A DNA stretch of 64,000 bases from Mucor racemosus (lineage: Eukaryota; Mucoromycota; Mucoromycetes; Mucorales; Mucoraceae): contig JAPEHQ010000001.1 in NCBI GenBank assembly GCA_027405735.1, positions 806,001-870,000 of the forward strand. The letters are read 5' to 3'. Below, piece by piece: positions 50,345 to 62,316 of the stretch; position 1 is the first letter of the stretch; every line of letters begins with the position of its first letter. Made by a program: the position numbers and the translations under genes. The notes under the pieces were generated by a model. The model worked only from the letters and a program-made list of their open reading frames with translations. It was not told where the DNA came from and made no database searches.

Positions 50345-50569
50345 ATTGACATTTATCATACGGCGGGATGACGATACGTTTGATACTACTGTAGATGAAC
50401 CAGTCAATTTATTTTATGGAATTTGAATACAAATACCGAGGAATCATTTGTAAGTAGTACTTGAGTAGGTTCTGATAAAGCATTGAATAGATTGGATTGG
50501 GACAAAGAGGATAAAAAGGCGGCAATAGGTTCCAGTGGTGGCCATGTTTATGTTTATGATATTTGAGAG
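50345..50569 (+). pseudogene. Dynein intermediate chain-like exon fragment in A5
   Basis: Runs from an acceptor-like TTTTAG to GAGAG|GTAAGAC, a good 5' splice site. Readable blocks are LTFIIRRDDDTFDTTVD, then after a frame change RLDWDKEDKKAAIGSSGG and HVYVYDI, with TGA replacing the following Gly codon. The conserved intron borders suggest that genomic DNA, not cDNA, was captured. Confidence 0.55.
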
Positions 50570-51662
50570 GTAAGACTAAAGCTCAATGTAAATCACCTCT
50601 AGCGCATTACTTATAACGCAAGACTATATTATCATCAAATATACTACCACATAATATTAACATTTACAAAGATTTACAGTAATAAGCTTGAATCAAGTGG
50701 GGTACAGCATCGTAAATTCTTAAAAAAGTTCTCAAGTATTATAAACCCTCTTATTTTTAAGACTTACAAGGCTTATAAGCGGAATATTAATTTAGAAAAT
50801 TATTTTTGTCCAGATCATCAATTTTGACATTTTTTAAATTTTATTTTTTGGTTTTGCAAATCTAGAGTTAATTATACTACCAATTATAAAAACAAAAAAT
50901 ATACACGTATGCAGAATTTAGCGCTCTATTTGCTTAATAAAAAATAATAAATATTTTTATTGCAAAATATAACATGAAAATCCTTTAATCAAAAAACCGT
51001 TTTTGGGCCAAAAATGCAAAATTTCAATACTTAACATTTAATATTAAGCTTTTATAAAATGTGTATTATTTATACCTACAATTTTCTCTCACAATGTAGT
51101 ATATTTAAACGTCGATTTTGGTATCAAAATTTGATTTTTCTGTTTTTTGTTAAAAATCATGAGTGTTGGTAAGGGTAAAATGAGTTCCCGAAAATGTCCG
51201 CTACAAAAACTGAATTTTCAGACTGTACAGGTTAAATATAAGAAAAGTTAAAAAAAAAGAAACGCTTTTTTATTTAAAACCTAGATATACCATACTATAA
51301 GAGACTTAGTCGCTTAATCTTGCTATGCTCAATTATGGCGTCGCTTTATGGGCTCGCTTTTGCAATTTTTTGATAAATGTACAGTATGGTAATATGACAG
51401 ACGGCTTTTCTGGTAGCAAAATGTATGTTTCTATTATAACAGATACTGCTTATTTTATTTAGTTTATAGTTCATGCGCTGTAATAACGCTGCTTCTACAT
51501 TAGCTGAAATGAAGAATTTAGCAGGGTTTTAATTGCGCTAAATAATGTAAACCCTTGAAGATCCTTTTCTACGTGTGTTGTTTCTCTCTTTTTGTTTTCA
51601 TGTTCCAAGGATATTATTTACCGTTTGATAAGGCATATCAGACATCAGAATATCAAGCTGGT

Positions 51663-52191
51663 TGTCGTATATTTTCAGGATTGATAAATATTACTTAAAA
51701 AAGAATACAATTATAAAAGAATGAGTGATTAATCAGTTCTTCAACTGTATAATAAAAACAAGATATCGTTTATTTAGATGTAAAAGTATGGCCTTTTATA
51801 TTGATTAGACATTGAGATCCTGAGATGTAATTTAAGGCACTATTGAACTATTGGATCTGTTTGATAGTAATCTATGGATTGAAATGGATCAATCATAATT
51901 TAACCGTTCTTGCAGAGCTTGTGAGTTGTGTTGTTTCAATGCTGCGCTAAATATGCTTGGATGTTGATTTGATAACTACTTGATTGGTTAACTGCTGGGA
52001 TGAAATAATGTGGTGTCATAATTGAGGTCAAAGCGTTCTTGGTAATTACTGGATTAAACTTGGTACGCTAGGAGTTTCTTATATCCGATATCAAGACTTG
52101 CACTTCAATACATGTCGTAGTCAATAGATTGTAAGATGTATTGATACTGTAGAAGGTGATAATGTATGATACTAGTAGGTGGAATACAACA
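51663..52191 (-). mobile_element. Solo LTR (LTR-1), target duplication CTGGT
   Basis: 529 bp, in inverted orientation, starting TGTCGTATATTTTCAGG and ending GGAATACAACA. CTGGT lies directly on both sides (51658-51662 and 52192-52196), and removing the LTR with one CTGGT restores the sequence seen uninterrupted near 53694-53735. The TATA-like TATAAAAGG is at 51792-51800 (minus strand). No internal retrotransposon sequence, so it is a solo LTR. Confidence 0.93.
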
Positions 52192-54792
52192 CTGGTATTT
52201 TTTTTCTTTTATCTGAATACGCATGTTTGCAGAATGGACTAATATTTTTAATATAGGTAGCAGTCGTTATATTAGAGACTGATATTTTTATTTAACCGTA
52301 TTCTAAGATCAAACATCATTATTTATTATTACTGTATTGTTGGACGTACTTCTTGATTACCAGATCAAATCGAAGACAATGATATTTATATCTGCTCAAT
52401 GAAAAACTAGAACTGGCTACAATCTCATGAAATGTTCCAGAAAAGTAACAAAATTTCAAATGTTATAGAAACAAAAAAAAAGAATAATCTGATGTTTTGT
52501 CTAATAACCATCGTTTTGATCGTAGCTTCTGTATATTTGAAAACAAATCTTTTTACAGCTGACGATCGTAAACTAAAATAATAAGTTTAAAGAAAGTTAA
52601 TTTGTTTAAATTTTATGAGTGATAAAGTAGCATATATAATCTTACACTACCGCCGACCTGTGCTGCACAAGATGATTTATTTGTGCCCAGGTGGGCTGCA
52701 CACTATAGCCTGGACTGTTGTGCCCACTGAATATGGTTAAAAAGATAACAAGATACACATGGCCACAACAAAAGAAACTGCACACGAGCACAACGCTAAG
52801 CCTATTGTGCAGAATTATAGATTCTGTCCATGTGTGTGACATTAATCCCATATGTGCATAATAGTAGAATTTCCCATAAGCGTATCATTATCCCCATTTG
52901 TGCATAATAATAAAATCTGACCATGAGCATAATGAGCTGATCGTATGGGCATAAATTGTTTTGAATAATGAGATATGAGCATCTTGCCTTTCTCAAAATT
53001 TCATTGCATTTTTTACTGGAATGGGTTTTTAAATTACATTTGCTTTTATTAATATAGATTATAGACAATAATACAACTCAATACATTATTAATGTAGAGC
53101 ATTAATACATGCAAGAGCCAATATATTTACGATTATCATCATTTTTTGTAGATATGCTTATAGCTATAATGTCTACAGCAACAATGGTTTTTGCTCAATC
53201 ATAAATTTGAATAGCACTTACTGCTTACATTTATATGGAAGCCAAATATAAGATTATAGATGTTACTTTATTACTTATCACACATGAAATTGAAACAAAT
53301 CAGCCTTCTTTAAGCTTACTATTTTAGTTTACGATTACCAGCTGTAAAAAGATTTGTCTTCAAGTATAGCTACGATCAAAACAATGGTTATTAGACAAGA
53401 CATTAGATTACTCTTTTCTTTAGTTTTTTCTATATCATTTGAGATTTTACCACTTTTATGAAACATTTCGTGGGTTTGCAGCCAGTTCTAGTTTTTCATT
53501 GAGTAGATATAAATATCATTGTCTTTGATTTGATCTGGTAATCAAGAAGTACGTCCAACAATACAGTAATAATAAATAATGATGTTTGATCGTAGAACCT
53601 GGTTAAATAAAAGTATCAGTCTCTAATATAGCGACTGCTACCTATATTAAAAATATTAGTCCATTCTGCTAACATGCGTATTTAGATAAAAGAAAAAAAA
53701 ATACCAGCTTGATATTCTGATGTCTGATATGCCTTATCAAACGGTAAATAATATCCTTGGAACATGAAAACAAAAAGAGAGAAACAACACACGTAGAAAA
53801 GGATCTTCAAGGGTTTACATTATTTAGCGCAATTAAAACCCTGCTAAATTCTTCATTTCAGCTAATGTAGAAGCAGCGTTATTACAGCGCATGAACTATA
53901 AACTAAATAAAATAAGCAGTATCTGTTATAATAGAAACATACATTTTGCTACCAGAAAAGCCGTCTGTCATATTACCATACTGTACATTTATCAAAAAAT
54001 TGCAAAAGCGAGCCCATAAAGCGACGCCATAATTGAGCATAGCAAGATTAAGCGACTAAGTCTCTTATAGTATGGTATATCTAGGTTTTAAATAAAAAAG
54101 CGTTTCTTTTTTTTTAACTTTTCTTATATTTAACCTGTACAGTCTGAAAATTCAGTTTTTGTAGCGGACATTTTCGGGAACTCATTTTACCCTTACCAAC
54201 ACTCATGATTTTTAACAAAAAACAGAAAAATCAAATTTTGATACCAAAATCGACGTTTAAATATACTACATTGTGAGACAAAATTGTAGCCATGACTGAT
54301 ACACATTTTATAAAAGCTTAATATTAAATGTTAAGTATTGAAATTTTGCACTTTTGGCCCAAAAACCGTTTTTTGGTTAAAGGATTTTCATGTAATATTC
54401 TGCAATAAAATGTTTATTGTTTTTTATTGAACAGATAGAGCACTAAATTCTGTGTATGTATATATTTTTTGTTTTTATAATTGATAGTATAATTAACTCT
54501 AGATTTGGAAAATCAGAAAAAAAAATTGAAAAATGTCAAAATTGATGATCTGGACAGGAATAATTTTTGAAATTAATATTCCGCTTCTAAGCCTTGTAAG
54601 TCTTAAAAATAAGAGATTTTATAATACTTGAGAACTGTTTCAAGAATTTGCGATGCTGTACCCACTTGATCCAAGCTTATTAGTGTAAATATTTATAAAT
54701 GTTAATATTGTGTGGTAGTGTATTTGATTATAATATAGTCTTACTTTATAATTATTGCATTAGAGGTGATTTAAATTGAGCTTTAGTCTTAC

Positions 54793-55020
54793 CTCTCCAA
54801 TATCATAAACATAAACATGGGCATCACTGGAACCTATTGCCGCCTTTTTATCCTCTTTGTCCCAAGCCAATTTATTGAATGCTCTATCAGAACCTACTTA
54901 AGTACTACTACTTACAAATGATTCTTCGGTATTTGCATTCAAATTCCATAAAATAAATTGACTGGTTTATCTACAATAATATCAAACGTATCGTCACCCC
55001 GCCGTATGATAAATGTCAAT
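54793..55020 (-). pseudogene. Dynein intermediate chain-like exon fragment in A4
   Basis: On the minus strand the second half reads FNKLAWDKEDKKAAIGSSDA and HVYVYDIGE, ending at GAGAG|GTAAGAC, an intact 5' splice site. The first half is eroded, and a TAA interrupts between the halves at the same place as in A3. The solo LTR sits 35 bp beyond its upstream end. Confidence 0.55.
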
Positions 55021-55054
55021 CTTAAAACCAGAAATATCCCATTGTCATTGTTAT

Positions 55055-55593
55055 TGTTGTATTCCACGTACTAGTATCATACATTATCACCTTCTACAGT
55101 ATCAATACATCTTACAATCTATTGACTACGACATGTATTGAAATGCAAGTAGTCTTGATATCGGATATAAGAAACTCCTAGGTCCTAGCGTATCAAGTTT
55201 AATCCAGTAATTACCAAAAACGCTTTGACCGCAATTATGACACCACGTTATTTCATCCCAGCAGTTAACCAATCAAGTAGCTACCAAATCAAAATACAAG
55301 CATATTTAGCGCAGCATTGAAACAAGACAACTCACAAGCTCTGCAAGAACGGTTAAATTATGATTGATCTATTTCAATCCATAGATTACTATCAAACAGA
55401 TCCAATGGTTCAATAGTGCCTTAAATTACAACTGAGGATGTCAGTGTCAAATCAATATAAAAGGCCATACTTTTATATCTAAATAAACGATATCTTGTTT
55501 TTATTATACAGTTGAAGAACTGATTAATTTCTCATTCTTTTATAATTGTATTCTTTTTTAAGTACTATTTATCAATCCTGAAAATATACGACA
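55055..55593 (+). mobile_element. Solo LTR (LTR-1), target duplication GTTAT
   Basis: 539 bp, starting TGTTGTATTCCACG and ending AAAATATACGACA. GTTAT flanks both sides (55050-55054 and 55594-55598), and the uninterrupted sequence CATTGTTATTGTTATAAGC is present in A1 and A3. A TATA box (TATAAAAG) is at 55456-55463. No internal sequence remains. Confidence 0.95.
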
Positions 55594-56973
55594 GTTATAA
55601 GCTATGAAAAGCCTGATTTTTAATAATATAGCAATTAAATAAAAAACAAGATGATACTAATAGCATATGGTGGGTTATTTAACATCTAAATAAGTTTGAT
55701 GAAGTATGCTTTTAAACCCTTTTAAAAACCTTAAGGCAAACACAAAATCTTGATCCTGTAATTTCTATCCATCAAAATGTTGCGATTTCCACAACACAAT
55801 GAAGGAATCTTTTATTAATCTTGACCTCGATGTACATTGGGTATCAATTTTTTTCCAGTTATATTTTCTCTGATTCTTCATTAATATTCAGTCATATTGA
55901 ACGATGATTTGTAGTATTGCCAAAAAAAAAAAAGAATAAATGCTTCAAGAGTTTTCTGTATATCAAATTATGTAATTTAATAACAATGATTGCGCTTAAC
56001 TATGCTTATTGAAGAACCTATTGATGTCAATCAGAATAATTAGTACTTTGATTCAAAAGTAAACTTTGCTTTATATATTTACATTCTTCCATTCAATAAA
56101 TGACATTGCATTTATTATCCGTTATATCAATCAACCAACTTTGCCGATTCGATACATTTGACAATTAAATGCCTAAATTACACTTGAGCTGCCAGCCTGC
56201 CAGGTATCGCCACAAAAAAAAATCTCGTACAGGTCGACAAAGCATCACAGTTTGGATCATTTTTTTGTGTTCATAGATCTGAGCTCTCTCTCTGTCTCTT
56301 TCTCCCATTTATATACCTCTGCATAAACCATATTTCTATCTGTTCAATTTAACTGAAATACATTGAACGCCAACATTTTACTTGATAAACGCCTTACTTT
56401 ATTGCGAGTCAACGCAACTAATATGATGCTAGTTTAGCATCAGCAGTTGAATCAGATAAATTTGAGATTAGACGACCCCTTTTAATAGTTCTGTATTAGT
56501 ATACTATGAGCTAATAATAATAGTGAACCGTTATTATAGATACGCTATTAATCGAGGATGGTGAGTTAACTCTAATGGACGAACGAGTTGATTTAGCAGT
56601 ATAAACGAAATATTAAAATCAAATATAGCAATTGAATAAGCAAGAGATGATAAATCATGTAAATTAGCATAATTGAATTGTTTCAAGCGTTATAAACTGA
56701 ATACGGCTGTATCTCATTAATAAGGCAATTTTGTTGAACCAGAGTAACTCGCATCTGCTTTAAACTGTTCAAATTATCTTCGTTATTAATTATATTATTA
56801 TGATTGATATACTTTAGTAAATGGACTAAAAAACCTTGATCTCATTGCTCTGCTCATCTTGACTGCCTGATCTGCGCAAAAGTTTTTTATTCTGCCCATC
56901 TGTGCAGATCATTATGCCCATGGAAAAAATCAGTTCGTCGCCGTAGTGTACTGTTTTACTGTTGGCTTTGACA

Positions 56974-58575
56974 TCCGGTTAAGAATGAACCATCAACTGG
57001 TATTATCATCTGAAATACTTGTAACACCTATTGGTACCTACATATAACCATGTAGATTGGCAGCTTACTTGGATCAGTATTCATAAAAATCGTATTTTAA
57101 TTGATTTCAATAGAAGTGCGCAGCAAACTATAGGTGCAATTTGACAGTTCTTTTCTCGACACACGGTGGATTCTGATAGTTACCCTTTGAAATAATTGTG
57201 TCGAAGATGTGTACCTACTTCCATATAAAGTTACAAGTTATTAGAATCAATACTAACCAAGATAGGAGGGTTTTGCTGCAGGTTTTTTTACTGTTGTAAA
57301 AAATAGGTTTCGGTTGGTTTTAGATAGTTTTCGACTGGTCTTGCACAGAATTGAGTCGAATTATGTCAAACCTTCAACAAAGATATACATCCTTTTTATG
57401 AGGCATTGCTATCTGTCCGAAATAAAAGAATTAATACCATAATATAAGTGAACTGATCTAACATTGATCAAAATTGACCTGAAATCGATTGTACAAATCA
57501 AACTACTAAATTGAGGTGGTATGTTTTGTATTCATAAGATTGAAGCAAAGGAAAGCTACTCTGCATTTTTTGTTTCAGCAAAAAATATTGATTTTTTGTC
57601 GAGATAATCAAAATAATAGTTAATATCACAGCTTATACACTATGATAACTGAGTTCCAAAATCGATTTGACAAATTAATCAGAAAATGATTCAAAAAATA
57701 AAATTATTTAGTAGCTCATGAACTGTAAAGTAACTTGAATTAGCTTACTAAATGTTTTTTGTACAGTTTTAAATTCTGCATCCAGCCAAAAAAAATTCAA
57801 ACAAATGTTTTACATTAAGTTTTGCACAAAATGCCATTGAAATTTTGGAGGTTTTTTGAAGATATGCATCACTTTTCATAACCATGCTTTAAAAATAGCT
57901 CATGAAAATAATGTGCAGCACAATTAGCTATCGATTGAGCCATTGCTGAACCTTCTAGTTGCATCTCTTGTAGAGAAAACAAAATTTTTGTGATTTTTTT
58001 TTCAAATTCAGAATTTGGGATGAGGGTAGACAAGGGGAAAATTGAAGCTAGAAGCGAAAGGTATTCCTTTGCACATATTTTGAGGATATCTCCACGAAAA
58101 ATCAATATTTTGAAAAAAACTTAATTGGGCCCGAGAGAGTTCAGCGAGGTCGATGAAATAAATGTAAAAAACATACTGCTCAATTTAACGGATATTTTGA
58201 AATCTACAACGAAAATGTCAAAAAAAAGAAATAAAAAAAAAAAGTGCTCAGATTTTTCTCATACTGCAATATGTTATAAAACGCTTCAAAACAAGTAAGT
58301 TTCATTATCCAAAAGTGTTAGCATAACTTAAATTTTTGTAGAGATATTCAAGCTCGAAGTTTTTTTTTTTAGCTTTAGCAGTGAATAGGCGGTAAAAATA
58401 TGAAACATTAACACTAGAAAAGTTATACCAACTAGTAGAGATGGAATATTTCCTGAAACACGTTTTTAGATTAAAGCTTAATATCTCAGGTGCATTGGTA
58501 TATAATGTTTTCTTGTTATTACTTAGCGAAAAAAAAAAATCGAGCAGGTATGAAAAGTTGGCCCTATTTTTTCAT
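56974..58575 (-). repeat. Repeat family R2, copy 4
   Basis: Begins TCCGGTTAAGAATGA right after a few bases of LTR-3-like GGCTTTGACA, the same junction as at 14169 and 26757. From 57547 (TACTCTGCATTTTTTGTTT) to about 58575 it parallels R2 copy 2 closely. The stretch 57010-57540 has little similarity to the other copies and may be an insertion or a diverged portion. No coding frame. Confidence 0.7.
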
Positions 58576-59286
58576 GTGGAAAATCAATAAATTTCATTTT
58601 CTGCGAGATCAAACATTGTCTAGAGCAGTCAATACAATGCAAATGATTCATATACATTCTACAGCGTTGATGTTATGTAATGAAATTTGTTTAGCATAGA
58701 ATTATTCATCGGAACACGCTAGTTTTGAAAATAGGAAGTTTGAAATCAACATTTTTTATAACCCAGTAACGTAACTTATTTCAACAGTAATTCTTTTGTT
58801 TGATAGTTAGTAAAGCTTATCACATTAGAACTAAAAAAGTAACCTTGCATATATAGCTGTGCATTCATTTTGAAGGACATCAATTGAGTGTGAATACATT
58901 CCAAACGCACAATAATTTTATTCTTGTCTGCAAAATATATTAAACAAACTGTGCATTTTGGAGTGTTTAGTATCTAATGTAGTAAATGTAATGCAAAGTA
59001 AGCGATGCTGTACTATATTTCTGCATACATTTTGCCGCTTGCCTGGTATAGAAATTGAAATGTGTATATTTTTTTTCCTTCTTTAATTAATTAACTATTT
59101 AACTTTATTTATATAAAAATAAAAAATTAGATGTAGTATGCTTTGAGATATACACGTTTTTTATTTTGAGAAAAAAAAGGGGGGGGGGAGGGAAAAAGAT
59201 AATTAATAATATAAGCCATAAAAATGTATGGGTGTGGAATAATAGTAAATGAATGCAAAATATTTTGTTGAAAACATGATAAAGAT
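58576..59286. other. Unassigned DNA downstream of L2HGDH
   Basis: No gene recognised. A G run (GGGGGGGGGAGGG) near 59180, next to an A run, is the only notable local feature, in the 3' region of the next gene. Confidence 0.4.
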
Positions 59287-61038
59287 CTAAGCAGCAATAG
59301 CAGCAAGTTGTTTACTCTTTGTAGGACCCTCAATTGATTTCTCTGATTGTTCCCATTCGAAGTCTTCAGTTGCTGTATCAATCAACATTTCTGCAATAGC
59401 TAAAGAGGCAGTGCATGCAGGAGTAGGTGCATTACGGACACAAAGTACTTTACCATCCATGACTTTACGTTCAAGAATATAATCATTTGCAGCAATACCA
59501 CCCTTCTCGAATACTTGAGACATGACACCAGCGAAACTTTCTTCAACCATGTCTTCAGTTAAACCAGGGACATAAGCTTGAGCAGCACGCAAGAAAGCAC
59601 GCTTATTCATATCCTTGTAAAGTTCGCCAATAGAAAGACTGGGGTTCTTGAGAGCAAACATCCAAAGATTCATATTGGTTAAAGAACCAAAGATATCTTC
59701 CATTTTGAAATCAGAGAAAGTATAACCTTCGCGAGAGAAAGTTAAACAAGCACCTGGACCAACAATCATTTGAATACCTCTTCTTGTGTTTACAGTGGGA
59801 GTGAAATGAACACCAACGGGAATTCCACCACCACTGGGAACAGGATAGACATTCATACGACAGATACCACGATATTCTGGTTTCAATTGATAATAGGTAC
59901 CTCTGAAAGTAACCACCTTTGCACGACCAGCATCACCACCTGCAAGACCTGCAACTCTATCAGAATAGAAACCTGCACATGTGATTACATTCTTTGCAGT
60001 GACCTTAAGAGTAGGACCTCTTTGGTTGGGTTCACCACCCCAGATTTCTACTCTTCCATCTTGTCTAGACTCAAACTTTTGAGCTTCAAAGGCAAGCTTG
60101 ATTTCAGCACGACTATACATAAACAAATAAATAAATATGTGCCATGTTTTTATAAAGCATTTATATTTACCCTGTCTGCATAATCTCATTTGCAATACAT
60201 TGAGCGACAAGACCATAGTCAGTGATACCGGTATTAGGAGAGTATAAGGCAGAGTAAGCAACTACATTAGGCTCTAGTTTTTGAATCTAAAAATTGAAAT
60301 GATCGTCGTCAATTAGACATGAATAGGGGTCTCTCATTGTAGCATAGACTTACCTCCTCACTATTAAGGATTTGAAGATCTTTAACACCATTCAATGTGG
60401 CGATCTCCATTAATCTTTCAACTTGTTTATGTTCCTTATCATCAACAGCGACAATCAATTTACCACAACGTTCCACAGGGAGTTGGTTTTGTTTACAGTA
60501 TTCATACATTAGATCAGCACCTCTTACACATGTTTTAGCCATGCGAGAACCTGGCTTGTAATAAATACCAGCATGGATGACACCACTATTATGACCAGTC
60601 TGATGAGCAGCTACTTCGCGCTCCTTTTCCAATACAGCGACGGTCATGTTAGGGAATCGTTTCAATAGTTCTCTAGCAGTAGCTAAACCAATGATACCAC
60701 CACCAACTTTACAGTTCGAATCAGAATTGTTAATATACGCATAGATTAATTAAGGATATACAAAACTTACCAATTACAACATCGAAATCAGTCTTGCCAT
60801 TGTTTTGAGCCAAAGATGTTCTAAATCTTTCTTCAGCAGCCATGCCTCTTAATTTAGCGAAGCCTGGGTTTTCAGGTGTATTCTCACCAGGTAAACTTTG
60901 CCAGAGTTTAAGTTTATTTGATTCAGCATGGACTTTATTATCAGAGCTTAAGAATAAGGCACCGCCAGTGGTTGCCATAGCACCCAATGCGATTACATTG
61001 CGACGGTTCAAGAGTTTGAAAGCAGATCTACCAAGCAT
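59287..61038 (-). CDS. L2HGDH: L-2-hydroxyglutarate dehydrogenase, mitochondrial
   Basis: FAD enzyme that oxidises L-2-hydroxyglutarate to 2-oxoglutarate, a metabolite-repair step. Four exons on the minus strand (60771-61038, 60354-60706, 60171-60286, 59287-60112), in phase, 520 aa. The N-terminus is basic then hydrophobic (MLGRSAFKLLNRRNVIALGA), as expected for mitochondrial import. DVVIVGGGIIGLATARELL near residues 86-104 is the dinucleotide-binding loop. EREVAAHQTGHNSGVIHAGI and YYKPGSRMAKTCVRG are family signatures, as are SPNTGITDYGLVAQCIANEI and NVITCAGFYSDRVA. PVPSGGGIPVGVHFTPTVNT lies near the active site. The C-terminal tail is slightly longer than usual. Confidence 0.93.
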
Positions 61039-61389
61039 TTTTAATTATAAGAGTAAGAAGAAAGGTAAAGATTTCAATGTTCAAAATGTGCTTCTTTTTA
61101 TATTAAAAATTTAATGAATATGTAGGGAAACTTCCTCTGCAAGCAATCTCCTTAATTATTGCATGTTGTCAAGATTGGTTTGCCACATGAATTCTGCTTT
61201 TTTGTTATTGTTATTTGCCTCCTTTCTACATTTTTTTTTTTTTTTTTTTTGTTTTTGCCCCCGAGACATGCAAGATGTAATACTTAAGGAGGGTATCTTT
61301 CTCTATATTATCTATCAACTCCTAAATTTTTGCCTGCAAAACATAACGTTAATTTATGCCAAGGTTTGTTTATTTGTACAATTTTATAT
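61039..61389. promoter_or_regulatory. Upstream region of L2HGDH
   Basis: About 350 bp between the L2HGDH start and the stop of the next minus-strand gene. A T run lies at 61229-61250. The plus-strand frame at 61163-61450 overlaps the last exon of the neighbouring gene and is not a gene. Confidence 0.45.
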
Positions 61390-62073
61390 CTATTTTTTAC
61401 GCAAAGAATCATTTAATCCCTTTTTGTTTCTAGCAATTTCAACAGCATAAAACTAATTTTATATTGTGTGAGTTTATGTTTTTTTTTTTATCATTGATTT
61501 ATATAAATAACAATTACCTGCATACGAACACCAAACATGGTATTTTGTTCGGTATAATCTTCTTTGCAGTCAATACGGATCAATGATCCAAAATTGTATT
61601 CATTAACTCTCTTTTCATATTTGTTAATAAAGAGTCTCCATTTTTCCTTGGCGGCAGGAGTCTTGAAATCCTTCTCCTCTAAATGCTCAACATTGATTTC
61701 GGGAAAGTTTTCCTCGAAATCTTTAAGAATTTCATCATCAATGCTAATCATAAAAAAACTGTCAATACCAACATTTTGTCTCAGTGAGATTTGATATTTT
61801 ACTTTGTCAAACGAAGTTGTCTAGGATCGATAGCAGAAATTAATTTGAAATAGGTCTCAGCATGATGCATAGCCTAAAACATAATTTAATATCTTGGATC
61901 ATTTTAAAATATAAACGTTTTTATTACCTTGACAGCCCATTGCTTTTCTATCCGTGGTGAAAATTTAAATGTCAATCTCGAGTTTTCCGACTGAAAAAAA
62001 AAATGCCATTCGATTTCTTACCAATATCTTCGAGTTGTTCAAGCTCGTCAGCAGAAGGAAGACGCATAGACAT
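61390..62073 (-). CDS. PBDC1: PBDC1/YPL225W-like protein
   Basis: Six exons on the minus strand (62022-62073, 61928-61947, 61803-61873, 61518-61743, 61390-61452; the first intron uses a downstream AG so the 20-nt second exon reads EKQWAVK) — five coding blocks in all — give 143 aa, against 146 in yeast YPL225W. Matching blocks are LEDIEKQWAVKAMHHAETYF, KLISAIDPRQLRLT, IDDEILKDFEENFPEINVEH, AAKEKWRLFINKYEKRVNEY, NFGSLIRIDCKEDY and the final FYAVEIARNKKGLND. This is a small conserved eukaryotic family that, from recent work as I recall it, helps fold the nascent elongation factor eEF1A; I state that with caution. The last exon is short and easily missed. It is divergent from VPS41. Confidence 0.85.
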
Positions 62074-62316
62074 GTTGTAAAAATTCTTTAATTCAAGAAA
62101 AAGGTATTCAATAGAATCATTTCGAAAAATATTTTCAAAAACATGTTAAATGGCAGTCCATCGTGACGTACAGAAAGGGCCTAAATGACTCCAATTCATA
62201 ACGGAAAATGTAGCACTGCTGATGGTGGTGCAATGCAAAATTGGTGGTAAGCTTATAGAGTTTCATATACTCCTTGATTTTATAATTCTTTTTTTCATAT
62301 TTCCATTAAAATAGCA
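62074..62316. promoter_or_regulatory. Shared promoter region, PBDC1-like and VPS41
   Basis: Only 243 bp separate the two divergent start codons, so the promoters must be compact or shared. It includes GTGACGTAC near 62163, similar to a CRE/ATF half-site core (TGACGT), of unproven function. Confidence 0.4.

Larger units (their letters stand above)
50080..52644 (-). mobile_element. Family A element, copy A5 (inverted, truncated)
   Basis: Reverse complement of the middle of A4 (about 53290-55840). The outermost right end is missing. It contains the dynein-like fragment at 50345-50569 and is interrupted by a solo LTR at 51663-52191. On the high-coordinate side it stops at TATAATCTTA, where the CACTA end of A4 begins, so A4 inserted into this copy. 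The remainder of A5 that should follow A4 is not there. Confidence 0.85.
52645..56948 (+). mobile_element. Family A CACTA-like transposon, copy A4 (nested)
   Basis: Left end CACTACCGCCGACCTGTGC; right end TCGTCGCCGTAGTG, inverted CACTACGGCGACGA. About 3.76 kb after removing the solo LTR at 55055-55593, so close to A1 in length. The left flank is TTA, inserted in A5. The right flank is TAC and then unrelated DNA, not the rest of A5, so the right side was rearranged or the duplication decayed. It carries the subterminal repeat array and the dynein-like fragment at 54793-55020. No transposase. Confidence 0.8.

Noticed and set aside
56941..56950. TA flanks of A4 (TA before 52645 and after 56948) as a Tc1/mariner signature
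   Set aside because: The comparison of filled and empty sites supports TTA, and the ends and subterminal array fit CACTA; TA on both sides in AT-rich DNA is easily chance.
61163..61450. 95-aa plus-strand frame upstream of L2HGDH
   Set aside because: Hydrophobic only because of T runs, and it overlaps the last exon of the PBDC1-like gene on the other strand.
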